A DNA stretch of 64,000 bases from the NCBI RefSeq assembly GCF_001468225.1, contig NZ_LNRU01000002.1, positions 372,001-436,000 of the forward strand, written 5' to 3'. The notes beneath the pieces were generated by a model. The model was not told the DNA's origin. It was given only the letters and a program-made list of their open reading frames with translations, and searched no databases. Of this stretch, positions 1 through 8,506 are shown piece by piece. Position numbers and translations under genes: made by a program. Numbering within the stretch: position 1 is the first letter of the stretch; every line of letters starts with the position of its first letter. This stretch comes from Sphingopyxis sp. H053 (GTDB taxonomy: Bacteria > Pseudomonadota > Alphaproteobacteria > Sphingomonadales > Sphingomonadaceae).

Positions 1-642
1 CGCGTCGGAGAGGAGGCCGCCAAGCTTTGTGTCCCATGCGTTCGACAGCGTCGCCGCGGGCGAGGCCCAGCGCGCGGCGAGTGCGACGGTCATCGCGACA
101 TAGAGCGCCGCGCCGATGCCCATGACGAGCCCGAGCACCGGCCAGTGCCAGCCGAGGAGGAGCATCGTGCCGACAAGCACGACGGCCGACGGCAGCAGCT
201 GCAGCAGCAGCACGTCGTTGAGCGTGTCGAACGCCCACATGCCGCGCGTGATCTTGCGCACCGTCGAACCGGCGAAGGCGTTGGCGTGCCAGTCGGTCGA
301 GAAACGCTGGACGCGGTGAAAGCTGCCCTGCGTCACGCCCTGCATCATGCGCAGCGTGAAGGGGATGATGCCCGCCCACGCGAAATGGCGGAGGATCACC
401 ATCGCGAGGCCGAGCGCCGCCATCGCCGCGAAAAGCGCGAGCGCGCCGTCCCGCCGGCCGGCGGCGAGCGCGTCGATCAGCCGGCCGGCGTACAGCGGCA
501 CGAAAATCTCGGTGACCGTCGCGACGGTGATGAACAGGGCGATGAAGGCGGCGCGCCCGCGCTGCACGGCCCAGTGGCGGAAAGTGAAGTCGAGGACGCG
601 GCGAATCGAATTCGCGCGGCCCGTGTCGGGTGTCGATGTCAT
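1..642 (-). CDS. ABC exporter, N-terminal membrane part (truncated by window start)
   Basis: Reading leftwards from ATG 642 gives an open frame of 214 codons that runs off the window. It begins MTSTPDTGRANSIRRVLDFT and contains several hydrophobic segments, at about residues 24-46, 55-78 and 135-170. The pattern fits the transmembrane domain of a type-1 ABC exporter (ABC_membrane fold), with cytoplasmic-loop features such as QGSFHRVQRFSTDWHANAF. The ATPase domain would lie outside the window, so substrate and direction are unknown. An ATG at 647 is immediately followed by a stop in its own frame, which favours 642. A 6-bp GC hairpin (652-667) lies just upstream and no strong ribosome binding site is visible. 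Export is inferred from the fold only. Confidence 0.8.
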   Translation of the reverse strand, partial: MTSTPDTGRANSIRRVLDFTFRHWAVQRGRAAFIALFITVATVTEIFVPLYAGRLIDALAAGRRDGALALFAAMAALGLAMVILRHFAWAGIIPFTLRMMQGVTQGSFHRVQRFSTDWHANAFAGSTVRKITRGMWAFDTLNDVLLLQLLPSAVVLVGTMLLLGWHWPVLGLVMGIGAALYVAMTVALAARWASPAATLSNAWDTKLGGLLSDA

Positions 643-730
643 ATCATGAACCGGCGCGAAAGCGCCGTCTCCAAAGCGTTGTATCAGGGGGCGATCGGGT
701 CGGAAAACCGGATCACGGAGGCTTCAGGAC

Positions 731-796
731 CTAGTGGTCGAAGCGCTCGAAGGCTCTAAACCTTCCGGGAGGGCATGCTGCGATCGAAAATTTCAT
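731..796 (-). CDS. putative 21-aa leader peptide upstream of the ABC exporter
   Basis: A 21-codon frame, ATG 796 to TAG 731, reads MKFSIAACPPGRFRAFERFD plus a final His. It is preceded by a near-perfect ribosome binding site (AAAGGAGGG, 4 nt before the ATG). It lies 88 nt upstream of the exporter start and about 110 nt downstream of the LacI stop, on the same strand as both. I do not recognise the peptide. The strong translation signal and its position suggest a regulatory leader or a small protein, but coding is not proven. Confidence 0.35.
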   Translation of the reverse strand: MKFSIAACPPGRFRAFERFDH

Positions 797-806
797 TGCG
801 CCCTCC
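768..806 (-). promoter_or_regulatory. hairpin that could hide the leader-peptide ribosome binding site
   Basis: The GGAGGGC that serves as ribosome binding site of the small frame (800-806) is perfectly complementary to GCCCTCC inside that frame (768-774). If the stem forms in the transcript it would mask translation initiation. It could equally be a remnant terminator for the upstream LacI gene, although no T-run follows. Confidence 0.3.
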
Positions 807-907
807 TTTCTTCGCATTGGAACGGACGGCCGGTGTACCGGCCTGCCATCTGCTTGGCAAGTCCTGACTTTTCCGCCCGATGGGCGGGCCGCGGCGGCCC
901 CTCCCGC

Positions 908-1912
908 TCAGCCTTTCGGCGCCGCGGTCGAGCCGCGCACGACCAGCTTGTGCGGAAGCTGCCGGCGCTCGATCGTCTCGCCGAATTCGAGCAGCAGGTC
1001 GGCGGCGGCGTAGCCGAGGTCGCGGATCGGCTGATGGATCGTGGTCAGCGACGGCCAGACGACCTGCGCGAGGTCGGTGTCGTCGAAGCCCGCAACCGAT
1101 AGCCGGTCGGGCACTGCGACCCCCAGCCGGTGCGCGGCGGCGAGGACACCCGCGGCCATATCGTCGCTGCTCGCGAAGATCGCGGTCGGCGGCTGGTCGA
1201 GCGCCAGCAGCGCCTCGGCCGCGGCGGTCCCCGACTGGAAATCGAACTGGCCCGGAAAGACCAGCGCCGCGTCGAAGCCGATGCCTGCGCGCTGGAGCGC
1301 TTGCCGATATCCGGTCAGCCGCTGGCCGCTCGCGAAATAATTGCCGTGCCCGGTGACGAAGCCGATGCGGCGGTGGCCGAGCGAGATGAGGTACGCGGTC
1401 ATGTCGTCGGCCGCCTGCACATTGTCGATGTAAACCGCTGATGTCGCGGTCAAATCGGTGCCCGGCTGGACGCGCACGACAGGAATCTTGCGGCGGAACA
1501 GCTCGGCGAGCGCGGTGCCGACGTCGGTCACCGGGGGGGTCATGATGATGCCGTCGAGCTGCGCCTGATCGATCAGCGCGCCGATGTCGTCGACAAGGCC
1601 GGGCGAGTTGATGTCGCACGGCTGGACGATCATGCGAAAGTCGGCCTCGCGGCAGCGCTGTCCGACCCCGGCCTGCATGTTGAAGATATAATAGGGGCTG
1701 GGGTTGTCGTGGATCAGCCCGATCTGGAACGAGCGTTTTCCGGCGAGCGTGCGCGCCGCCTGGCTCGGGTGATAGTTGAGGCGCGCGACGGCTTCCTCGA
1801 CCTTTTGCCGCATGTCGTCGCTGACATAGCGTTCCTTGTTGAGCACGCGCGAGACGGTCTTGATCGACACGCCGGCGACGCGCGACACATCCTTGATCGT
1901 CGCCCGGGTCAT
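908..1912 (-). CDS. LacI-family transcriptional regulator
   Basis: The 334-aa protein starts MTRATIKDVSRVAGVSIKTV, a textbook LacI helix-turn-helix (residues 3-25), with the hinge-helix region around 47-58 (HPSQAARTLAG). The rest is a periplasmic-binding-protein-like effector domain ending in a region with AGFDDTDLAQVVWPSLTTI, which is typical of GalR/LacI proteins. An in-frame extension to 2059 is possible, but the family normally begins at this Met and the extra residues look non-coding. It is divergent from the YeiH-like gene, and no sugar gene is adjacent, so its target is not evident. It could act in trans on the mannoside locus, but nothing in the sequence shows this. Confidence 0.9.
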   Translation of the reverse strand: MTRATIKDVSRVAGVSIKTVSRVLNKERYVSDDMRQKVEEAVARLNYHPSQAARTLAGKRSFQIGLIHDNPSPYYIFNMQAGVGQRCREADFRMIVQPCDINSPGLVDDIGALIDQAQLDGIIMTPPVTDVGTALAELFRRKIPVVRVQPGTDLTATSAVYIDNVQAADDMTAYLISLGHRRIGFVTGHGNYFASGQRLTGYRQALQRAGIGFDAALVFPGQFDFQSGTAAAEALLALDQPPTAIFASSDDMAAGVLAAAHRLGVAVPDRLSVAGFDDTDLAQVVWPSLTTIHQPIRDLGYAAADLLLEFGETIERRQLPHKLVVRGSTAAPKG

Positions 1913-2085
1913 GCGCGCTTGCGCTCCGCACCCGGCTGGAAAATCCTCGTCACGGCTGCGCATCTCCCCGTTCGGCCTGTTGACCACCGCTGTCTTCTTT
2001 GGCGCTGTCTGCTTTGGCGCGTCGCGCCGCGCGCCGCAAGAGAAGCCTTGCGCCAGCACCCGCGTTGGCGATATGGCGCGATCTT

Positions 2086-3186
2086 ATGACAGCGTTAGAC
2101 AGAAACGATCTGACATCGATGCGCCATGCGCATTGGAACAATTTGCCCAGCGGCGGGGACCTGTTCGGCGAATTGCATCTCGCGCAGACCAGGGCCGGCA
2201 CGGCGCCGAAAGGCCGCCTGTTTCCGGGTCTCGCCGCCTGCGCGGTGGCATCGGCGGCCGCGGCATGGCTGTCCGACCATTATGGTTTTCCGATCATCCT
2301 GCTCGGCCTGCTCGTCGGGCTGGCGCTCAATTTCATCGCGACGAACGAGGCGACGCACCGCGGGCTCGACTTCGCTTCGCGCACCTTCCTGCGCATCGGG
2401 ATCGTCGTGCTCGGGCTGCAGGTGACCTTTCTGCAGATCGCGGTGCTCGGGCCGGTGCCGTTCGCGGCGCTGATCATCATCATGACGCTGACGATGGGCG
2501 CGGGATTTCTGGGCGCGCGGATTTCGGGACAATCCGCCTACGCTGGGCTGCTCGCGGGCGGTGCGACCGCAATCTGCGGCGCGAGCGCGGCGCTGGCGCT
2601 CTATGGCGTGATCGGGCGGCAGCGGCTGTCGCAGGCGCAGTTCGCCTTGACCCTCGTCGGCGTTTCGCTCGCCAGCGCGCTCGCGATGACCATCTATCCG
2701 CTGCTCGCCGCACGCTTCGGGCTCAGCGATGCGCAGGCGGGGTTCCTGATCGGCGCGTCGATCCATGACGTCGCGCAGGCGATCGGCGGCGGCTATGCCT
2801 TTTCCGACGCGGCGGGGGCGAGCGCAACGATCGTCAAGCTCGCGCGCGTCGCGCTGCTCGCCCCCGTGGTGGCGCTCGTCGGGCTGCTGCTCAAGCCCGA
2901 GGACGGCAGCGACGGGCGCATCTGGCGGCGCCTTGCCCTGCCCTGGTTCATCGTCGCCTTCTTCGCGATGGTGACGCTGAACAGCCTTGCGCCGATCCCC
3001 GATGCGGTGCGCGGCGGCGCGCTGACCGCGTCGAAGGCGCTGCTGCTGCTCGCGGTGACCGCGACCGCGATGCGGACGCGGATGGACTTGCTGCTCGACA
3101 TGGGCTGGCGCGCGGGCGTTCCGGTGCTGCTGGCATCGCTGGCGAGCTTTGCCGTGTCGCTGCTCTTCGCGCTCGCGATCGTCTAA
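2086..3186 (+). CDS. YeiH/UPF0324-family membrane protein (putative sulfate exporter family)
   Basis: A protein of about 366 aa with ten or so hydrophobic segments. Conserved YeiH-family stretches include SDHYGFPIILLGLLVGLALN, GGATAICGASAALALYGVI and LIGASIHDVAQAIGGGYAFS. The family (Cons_hypoth698) is widely annotated as a putative sulfate exporter on thin evidence, so the substrate should be treated as unknown. The start is uncertain: ATG 2086 and ATG 2119 are both possible, and an upstream start at 1999 would add an Arg-rich non-family extension. It is divergent from the LacI gene. Its stop overlaps the stop of the convergent amidohydrolase gene by 4 bp (CTAA). Confidence 0.85.
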   Translation: MTALDRNDLTSMRHAHWNNLPSGGDLFGELHLAQTRAGTAPKGRLFPGLAACAVASAAAAWLSDHYGFPIILLGLLVGLALNFIATNEATHRGLDFASRTFLRIGIVVLGLQVTFLQIAVLGPVPFAALIIIMTLTMGAGFLGARISGQSAYAGLLAGGATAICGASAALALYGVIGRQRLSQAQFALTLVGVSLASALAMTIYPLLAARFGLSDAQAGFLIGASIHDVAQAIGGGYAFSDAAGASATIVKLARVALLAPVVALVGLLLKPEDGSDGRIWRRLALPWFIVAFFAMVTLNSLAPIPDAVRGGALTASKALLLLAVTATAMRTRMDLLLDMGWRAGVPVLLASLASFAVSLLFALAIV

Positions 3187-4025
3187 AGCCCGAGCAGCTT
3201 TCGCGCATTGCCCGAGCGGATCCTGGCGCGCTCCTCGTCGGTCAGGTCGAGCTTGGCGAAGGCTTCAAGCGTTTTGGGTAGCGAAATTTGCGGGAAGTCC
3301 GACGCGATCAGCACATGGTCGACGCCGACGTTGCGGATCGTCCAGACATATTCGGCCTCGATCGGCGAATCCGCGGCGAGGATGACGCTCGCCGAAATGT
3401 CGAAATAGATATTGTCGGCAAAGAGATTTTCGGCGGTGCGCGCGAGCGCGAGGATGTTCCAGAAGCGGAAACCCAGCCCGCCCATATGGCCGAAGATGAA
3501 TTTCGTCTTCGGCGCCGCGAGCGCGAGGTTGAAGAGTTTCTCATTGTCGCTGGGGACGATGCTGGCGTTGTCCATGACGACGATCATGCCCCGGTCGCCC
3601 GCTCGCTTGACGAGCGTCAGCACGCGCGGGTCGGCGGCGTCGAATTTCTGGGTGTGTGGGTGAATCTTGAGCAGCTTGACGCCGCGCGCGGCCACGCGGT
3701 CGACCTCCGCGAGTGCGGCGTCGCCGTCATAGGGGTGGACGGTCGCGATCGCGATCATATCGGGGTTCTTTGCCGCGAGCGCGATCAGTTCGTCGTTGCG
3801 TTTGCGAATGTCGGCGGGGTTGCCCGCAAGCGCCTGGTTGGGGCCGCCGAACCACATCGCGCCGAAGGCGTCGACCGACTGGCCCGACGCTTTGAGCTGC
3901 GCCCGATATTCTGCGACCGACGCCTCGCCCTTGTGCAGATGGACGTGGGTGTCGACGACGGCGTCCTGTGCAAAGACGGGTGCGGCGGACGCCAGAAGAA
4001 CAATCGAAAGCAGCAAGGTTCGCAT
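3183..4025 (-). CDS. secreted amidohydrolase (Amidohydrolase_2, TIM-barrel)
   Basis: A 280-aa protein with a clear Sec signal peptide (MRTLLLSIVLLASAAPVFAQ) followed by the metal-binding DTHVHLH motif of the amidohydrolase superfamily. Further likely metal or catalytic positions are KIHPH, FGHMGG and the late ASDFPQ aspartate. The C-terminal GNARKLLGL is the usual end of Amidohydrolase_2 (PF04909) proteins, where the terminal Asn-Ala-x-x-Leu packs against the barrel. The substrate cannot be read from the sequence. It is convergent with the YeiH-like gene and probably monocistronic. Confidence 0.85.
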   Translation of the reverse strand: MRTLLLSIVLLASAAPVFAQDAVVDTHVHLHKGEASVAEYRAQLKASGQSVDAFGAMWFGGPNQALAGNPADIRKRNDELIALAAKNPDMIAIATVHPYDGDAALAEVDRVAARGVKLLKIHPHTQKFDAADPRVLTLVKRAGDRGMIVVMDNASIVPSDNEKLFNLALAAPKTKFIFGHMGGLGFRFWNILALARTAENLFADNIYFDISASVILAADSPIEAEYVWTIRNVGVDHVLIASDFPQISLPKTLEAFAKLDLTDEERARIRSGNARKLLGL

Positions 4026-4171
4026 GGGGGCTCCGGGACGGAAAGGGTTGGATACCCCTCACCTGCCACAAAGCCGGCGGTTGGCCAATTACCTTGGAAG
4101 CCATTGTTCGAAGAGAAGAATGCATGACGCCGCCCCCGCCGGGAGAATGCAGGAGCGGCATCGGCAGGGTC

Positions 4172-5050
4172 CTATTTGCGGACGGTGACCTTGAGATAGG
4201 TCGCCGGAATTTCGGTGCGATCGGCACCGCCGCAATTTTCGCGTTCGAACAATTGTTCGAGTTCGGTCTGCAACTCGGCGCGGCGGCCGCTTGCCTCGGC
4301 GGCAGCAAAGGCGTTCATCGTCGGGCCGTAATAGTCGCGGAAGATCGCGAGAAATTCGCGCGGGCTTCCCGCATAGCGGAAGGTGTAGGTCGCGCGTTCG
4401 CACATGATCCGGTCCTGCGCTATGCCCGCGGCGGCGAAACGTTCGCGCACCGCCTCTTCCTGTCCCCAGGTCACCGGGCTGACGAAGCCTTCGGGCGGCG
4501 GCGGGGTGTAGGCGGCAGAAATCTTGAGCACATGCGCGATGAGCGTCGGATCGCCGGGGATCCAGTTGCCCATCACGATGCGCCCGCCGGGGCGCGTCAC
4601 GCGAACCATTTCGGCAGCGGTGTCGAGCGGCCGCGGCGCGAACATCGCACCGAAGATGCTGACGACGAGATCGAAGCTGTTGTCGGCGAGTCCATCGAGA
4701 TGCGAGGCGTCGCCCTCCTCGAAGCGCAGGTTCGACAGGCCGGCTTCGCGGGCGCGGACATTGCCGGCGGCAACAAGGTTCGATGCGATGTCGACGCCGA
4801 GCACCTTCGCGCCGCGGGCGGCCGACGGCAGCGCGGTCGTGCCGTCACCGCAGCCGAGATCGAGCACGTCGAGCCCGGCATGCACGCCGAGGCTCTCGAT
4901 CAGCGCATCGCCGCTTTCGCGCATGCACGCGGCGAGACGGGTAAAATCCCCCTTCTCCCAAAGAGCCTTGTTCGGGTTACCCGTCGTTGATAGATTTTCG
5001 GTTTGCGGCGCGGTAGGCGCCGTTTCCGGCCTGGTTGTTGCGAGCGTCAC
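4172..5050 (-). CDS. class I SAM-dependent methyltransferase
   Basis: A 292-aa cytoplasmic protein with the SAM-binding motif I VLDLGCGDGTTAL (about residues 62-74), an acidic motif II end (VLGVDIA) and the motif LTRPGGRIVMGNW-like stretch typical of Methyltransf_11/25. GTG at 5050 is chosen because AGGAGG lies 6 nt upstream. The tail is a helical region with many Glu. The acceptor is unknown. It is divergent, 66 bp away, from the winged-helix/TPR regulator at 5117, which may control it. Confidence 0.85.
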   Translation of the reverse strand: MTLATTRPETAPTAPQTENLSTTGNPNKALWEKGDFTRLAACMRESGDALIESLGVHAGLDVLDLGCGDGTTALPSAARGAKVLGVDIASNLVAAGNVRAREAGLSNLRFEEGDASHLDGLADNSFDLVVSIFGAMFAPRPLDTAAEMVRVTRPGGRIVMGNWIPGDPTLIAHVLKISAAYTPPPPEGFVSPVTWGQEEAVRERFAAAGIAQDRIMCERATYTFRYAGSPREFLAIFRDYYGPTMNAFAAAEASGRRAELQTELEQLFERENCGGADRTEIPATYLKVTVRK

Positions 5051-5116
5051 GATAGCCTCCTTGAACGAAACCGGGTGCCGGTTCGATATGACGCTGAATA
5101 GGCTTTCCGTGGTCCC

Positions 5117-6742
5117 ATGCTTGAAGACGGCATGGAGAAGTTATGGAGAAATGCTGGCTTGTCGTTCGGCGCCGCCCTGATCTACCGCTTTGCAGGCTTC
5201 GAGCTCGATCCGGGCAAGTTCGAGCTGCGCGAGCACGGGCACGCGAAGCATCTGGAGCCGCAGGTGCTGTCGCTGCTGATCCTGCTCGCGAGCAATGCCG
5301 ACCGCCTCGTCAGCAAGGACGAGATTATCGAGAAGATCTGGGGCGGCCGGATCGTGTCCGAAGCCGCGGTCGCCTCGCGCGTCAAGGCGGCGCGGCAGGC
5401 GCTGGGCGACGACGGCAAGGAACAGCGCTTCATCCGCACCGTCCACGGCAAGGGCTTTCGGTTCGGTGCGCAGGTCCTGTTCGAACAGGCGCCTGCTCCC
5501 GTGCGGCGGTTCGCCGAACCCGCCGCCGATCGATCAGCCCCCGCCCCCGCCGCCGAGGAACGGCCGTCGATCGCGGTCCTTCCCTTCCATCTCGTCGGCG
5601 GTCCCGGCCCGCTGTCGGTTGTCGCCGATGCGCTGGCCGATGAGCTGATCGGCGACTTGTCGCGGCTGCGCTGGTTGCTGGTGATCGCGCGCACCTCGAC
5701 CTTCCGCTTTCGCGGGCAGGAGGTGAGCTGCGAACAGGTCGGCGCCGCGCTGGGTGTCCGTTATTGCCTGACCGGGACGCTCGAGGAAGCCGCCGGACGC
5801 GTCATCCTGTCGGTCACGCTCGCGCGGACGAGCGACAGCGCAGTGGTGTGGGCCGACCGCTTCACCGCCGGCCGCGACGAAATGCACGAGCTGCGCTGCG
5901 AGGTGCTTGGCGCCGTGATCGCCAACCTCGAAACGCGGATCGTCCAGAACGAAGTCGAGCGCGCGCGCCGCATGCCCGAGTCCGGGCTCGACGCCTGGTC
6001 GTCCTATCACCTCGGGCTCGACCATATGTTCCGCTTCAACCGGTCGGACAATGCGCGCGCGGCAGATTTGTTCGCGCAGGCGCTGGCACGCGACCCCAAT
6101 TTCTCGCGCGCGCTGTCGGGGCTGTCCTTCACGCGCTTTCAGGATTGCTTCCTGCAATATTCGGACGACCCCGACGCGATGGCCGAGCAGGCGCGGTCGC
6201 TTGCCGAGCGCGCGGTGCAGCTCGATCCGCTCGATCCCTTCGCGCACCTCAACCTCGGCCGCTCGCTGTGGTTTGCCGATGCGGTGCCCGAAAGCATGGA
6301 GCGGCTGTCGGCGGCGATCGCGCTCAGCCCCAATTATGCGCAGGCGATCTATTCGAAAGCCTGGGCCGAGATGACGCAATGCGACATCGGCCACAGCGAC
6401 GAACATGCCGAACTGGCGCTGCGCCTGAGCCCGCTCGATCCGCTGCGCTATGCGATGCTGGGGGTGCGCTCGGTCAGTGCGTTGATGCGCGGCGACTATC
6501 AGAGCGCAATCGACTGGGGCGAGCGCGCCGCGCAGTCGCCCGGCGCGCACAAGCATATCGCGGTGATCGCGGCGATCGCCGCCGAGGCGTCGGGCAATCA
6601 CGAGCGCGCGGCGCAGTGGATCGGGCGGGCGCGGCAACTCGACCCGCAAGTGTCGCGGGGGACTTTCCTGCGATCCTTCCCCTTTGCCGCGACGAGCGGA
6701 CGCGAGATGATCGAGCGGGCGCTACAGGGCACCGGGCTTTAG
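5117..6742 (+). CDS. winged-helix regulator with TolB-like and TPR domains (CadC/adenylate-cyclase-like)
   Basis: A 541-aa protein in three parts. Residues about 22-115 are an OmpR/CadC-type winged helix (YRFAGFELDPGKFELREHG; recognition region EAAVASRVKAARQALGDDG; C-terminal hairpin FIRTVHGKGFRFG). About 145-270 is the TolB/FlgO-like domain often annotated as adenylate-cyclase-like (RPSIAVLPFHLVGG; YCLTGTLEEAAGRVILSVTL). The remainder is helical TPR-type repeats. No transmembrane helix separates the domains, unlike CadC. Start 5117 or 5132 cannot be settled because neither has a strong ribosome binding site. It is divergent from the methyltransferase, and its stop overlaps the stop of the convergent sulfatase. 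Confidence 0.85.
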   Translation: MLEDGMEKLWRNAGLSFGAALIYRFAGFELDPGKFELREHGHAKHLEPQVLSLLILLASNADRLVSKDEIIEKIWGGRIVSEAAVASRVKAARQALGDDGKEQRFIRTVHGKGFRFGAQVLFEQAPAPVRRFAEPAADRSAPAPAAEERPSIAVLPFHLVGGPGPLSVVADALADELIGDLSRLRWLLVIARTSTFRFRGQEVSCEQVGAALGVRYCLTGTLEEAAGRVILSVTLARTSDSAVVWADRFTAGRDEMHELRCEVLGAVIANLETRIVQNEVERARRMPESGLDAWSSYHLGLDHMFRFNRSDNARAADLFAQALARDPNFSRALSGLSFTRFQDCFLQYSDDPDAMAEQARSLAERAVQLDPLDPFAHLNLGRSLWFADAVPESMERLSAAIALSPNYAQAIYSKAWAEMTQCDIGHSDEHAELALRLSPLDPLRYAMLGVRSVSALMRGDYQSAIDWGERAAQSPGAHKHIAVIAAIAAEASGNHERAAQWIGRARQLDPQVSRGTFLRSFPFAATSGREMIERALQGTGL

Positions 6743-8385
6743 TTCGTCCAGTAGACATAATCCTGGCCGTCTTTCCACGGCGCATTCTGGGGCACGTCGA
6801 TCCGCACCGGCGCTTCGACCAACCCCGGCCAGATGGGCTTGGCCATGCCTTTGTTCTGCGCGTCGATCATCGCGCGAAGCTCGGCGACGCGCTGTGGCTC
6901 GCTTGCCGACAGGTCGCGCCGTTCGGTCGGATCGACCGCGAGATTATAGAGGCGCGCCTTTTCGGGCCGCTTCGTCACCTGCAGCTTCCAGTCGCCGGCG
7001 CGCACGGCGCGATAATCGCCCGAGCGCCAATAGAGCGCCGTACGCTTTGCGGGGCCCGCCAAGATATCCTCGCTGTCGACGATCCGGTCGGCCGGCACCT
7101 TCGCGCCCGCCGCGGCCGCTATGGTTGAGAACAGGTCGATATGCCCCGTTGCATCGGCGCGCGTCGATCCGGGCGCGAGATGCCCCGGCCAGCGCATGAA
7201 GAAGGGGGTGCGGATGCCGCCTTCGAAGAAAGTGGCCTTCCATCCGCGATAGGGTGCGTTCAAGTTGTCGATGCCCGTGTACCAAGCGCCGCCATTGTCG
7301 CTGGTGAAAATCACGAGGGTGTTGTCGTCGATCCCCGCTTCTTTCAGCTTTGCCATCACGTCGCCGATACGGCGGTCGAGCTGCGCGATCATCGCACCGT
7401 AAACGCGCGTCTTGTGGTCCCTGATCTGCGGCAGCTTTGCATAGTCCGCTCTTGTCGCCTGAAACGGCGTGTGCGGGGCGTTGAACGCGAGATAGAGGAA
7501 GAAGGGCCGGTTCTTGTTCGCCGCGATCGCCGCTATCGCCTCATCGGCGAAATAATCGGTCATATGCCCCTTGGGATGGAAGCGTTTGCCGCCGTTGAAG
7601 GTCACCGCATGGCGCAAATTGGCCCACAGGAAATGGTCGATGCGGTCCCACGGCAACTTCGCATTCACCGCATCGGCGTCATCCTCGGGCAGAAACATCG
7701 CCGCGCCGCCGAGCACGGCAAGGCTTTCGTCGAAGCCCTGCGCGTGCGGTTGCAGCGCCGGCGCCTCGCCCAGATGCCATTTGCCGATGTGGAGCGTGTG
7801 ATAACCCGCAGCCTTGACCGCCTCGGCGATCGTCACTTCCTTTGCGGGCACGCCCATGTCGGGATAGGCGGGGATGTCGGGCGTGATCAGGTCTTTGTGG
7901 AAGATCGCCTTGTGCGGCCCGACCCCCTCGCCGTGCGAAACGCTTTCGGCGAACTCGACCGGCACCGCCGTATATTCGAAACCGAAGCGCGTCGGGTAGC
8001 GTCCCGTCATCATCGCCGCGCGCGACGGCGAGCAGGTCGCGTTCGCGGCATAGGCGGTGGTGAAGTTGATTCCTTCGCGCGCGATCGCGTCGATATTCGG
8101 CGTCTTGACGATCCCGCCCGCGACCCCGCCGCCATTGAGGCTGATGTCGTTGTAACCGAGATCGTCCGCGACGATCAGGATGATGTTGGGCGGACTTTTG
8201 CCCCCCGGCGGAGTGGCATGCGCCTTCGCCGGACCCTGCTGCCACACGACCGCGCGGTTCGGCTGCACCGGATCCTTCCAGTCCTGAACGATACCCGGAA
8301 GCTTGTATTTATTCGCCTCATAGGCCCAATAGCCACCCGCGCCCGCGGCGGCCACTACGCACAGAGCAACCCATGTTTTCTTCAT
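6739..8385 (-). CDS. exported arylsulfatase-family sulfatase (Cys-type)
   Basis: A 548-aa protein with an N-terminal hydrophobic signal or anchor (residues 4-20), then the sulfatase fold: PNIILIVADDLGYNDISLNG with the metal-binding Asp pair, the formylglycine signature C118-S-P-S-R122, HIGKWHLGE, and TSDNGGAWYTGID with the C-terminal metal Asp/Asn. Cys118 is the residue converted to formylglycine. The enzyme hydrolyses a sulfate ester, probably in the periplasm; the natural substrate is unknown. It is divergent from a TetR gene, with a palindromic operator between them, and near an FGE gene that would mature it. Its stop overlaps that of the upstream convergent regulator by 4 bp. Confidence 0.92.
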   Translation of the reverse strand: MKKTWVALCVVAAAGAGGYWAYEANKYKLPGIVQDWKDPVQPNRAVVWQQGPAKAHATPPGGKSPPNIILIVADDLGYNDISLNGGGVAGGIVKTPNIDAIAREGINFTTAYAANATCSPSRAAMMTGRYPTRFGFEYTAVPVEFAESVSHGEGVGPHKAIFHKDLITPDIPAYPDMGVPAKEVTIAEAVKAAGYHTLHIGKWHLGEAPALQPHAQGFDESLAVLGGAAMFLPEDDADAVNAKLPWDRIDHFLWANLRHAVTFNGGKRFHPKGHMTDYFADEAIAAIAANKNRPFFLYLAFNAPHTPFQATRADYAKLPQIRDHKTRVYGAMIAQLDRRIGDVMAKLKEAGIDDNTLVIFTSDNGGAWYTGIDNLNAPYRGWKATFFEGGIRTPFFMRWPGHLAPGSTRADATGHIDLFSTIAAAAGAKVPADRIVDSEDILAGPAKRTALYWRSGDYRAVRAGDWKLQVTKRPEKARLYNLAVDPTERRDLSASEPQRVAELRAMIDAQNKGMAKPIWPGLVEAPVRIDVPQNAPWKDGQDYVYWTN

Positions 8386-8427
8386 CTTCGGCCCCTATTC
8401 CCTGCGCTCGGCTTGCTCCAAAACTAT

Positions 8428-8444
8428 TGACACTATATGTGTCA
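8428..8444. promoter_or_regulatory. palindromic operator between sulfatase and TetR genes
   Basis: TGACACTATATGTGTCA is a perfect 6-bp inverted repeat with a 5-bp centre. It lies 43 bp from the sulfatase ATG (8385) and 63 bp from the TetR ATG (8507), the usual position of a TetR-family operator. A related sequence occurs at 11880 in front of the second sulfatase. Binding by the adjacent TetR protein is inferred. Confidence 0.6.
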
Positions 8445-8506
8445 CTATATTGGCCGATACGCAAGATTGTTTGACCCCGGCGCCAAGCCGGGCCAGCAGA
8501 GAGGTC

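Noticed and set aside
145..759. Long plus-strand frame over the ABC exporter gene
   Set aside because: Arg/Ala/Glu-rich shadow typical of antisense frames in GC-rich DNA; the minus-strand membrane protein is convincing.
715..800. Plus-strand anticodon-like stem-loop with loop CTCTAAA (apparent CUA anticodon), suggesting an amber suppressor tRNA
   Set aside because: No acceptor stem, D-arm or TTCGA-type T-arm can be built around it; the minus-strand leader peptide and hairpin explain the sequence better.
1913..2059. N-terminal extension of the LacI regulator
   Set aside because: The LacI helix-turn-helix normally starts within a few residues of the Met; the extension is low-complexity and lacks family similarity.
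2085..2115. TGACAGCG and TGACATCG half-sites as LacI operators
   Set aside because: Only half-matches to a LacI-type palindrome, located at the start of the YeiH-like coding region; not strong enough to report.
8450..8506. TTG start for the TetR gene
   Set aside because: It lies next to the operator and promoter region and lacks a ribosome binding site; ATG 8507 has AGAGAGG just upstream.
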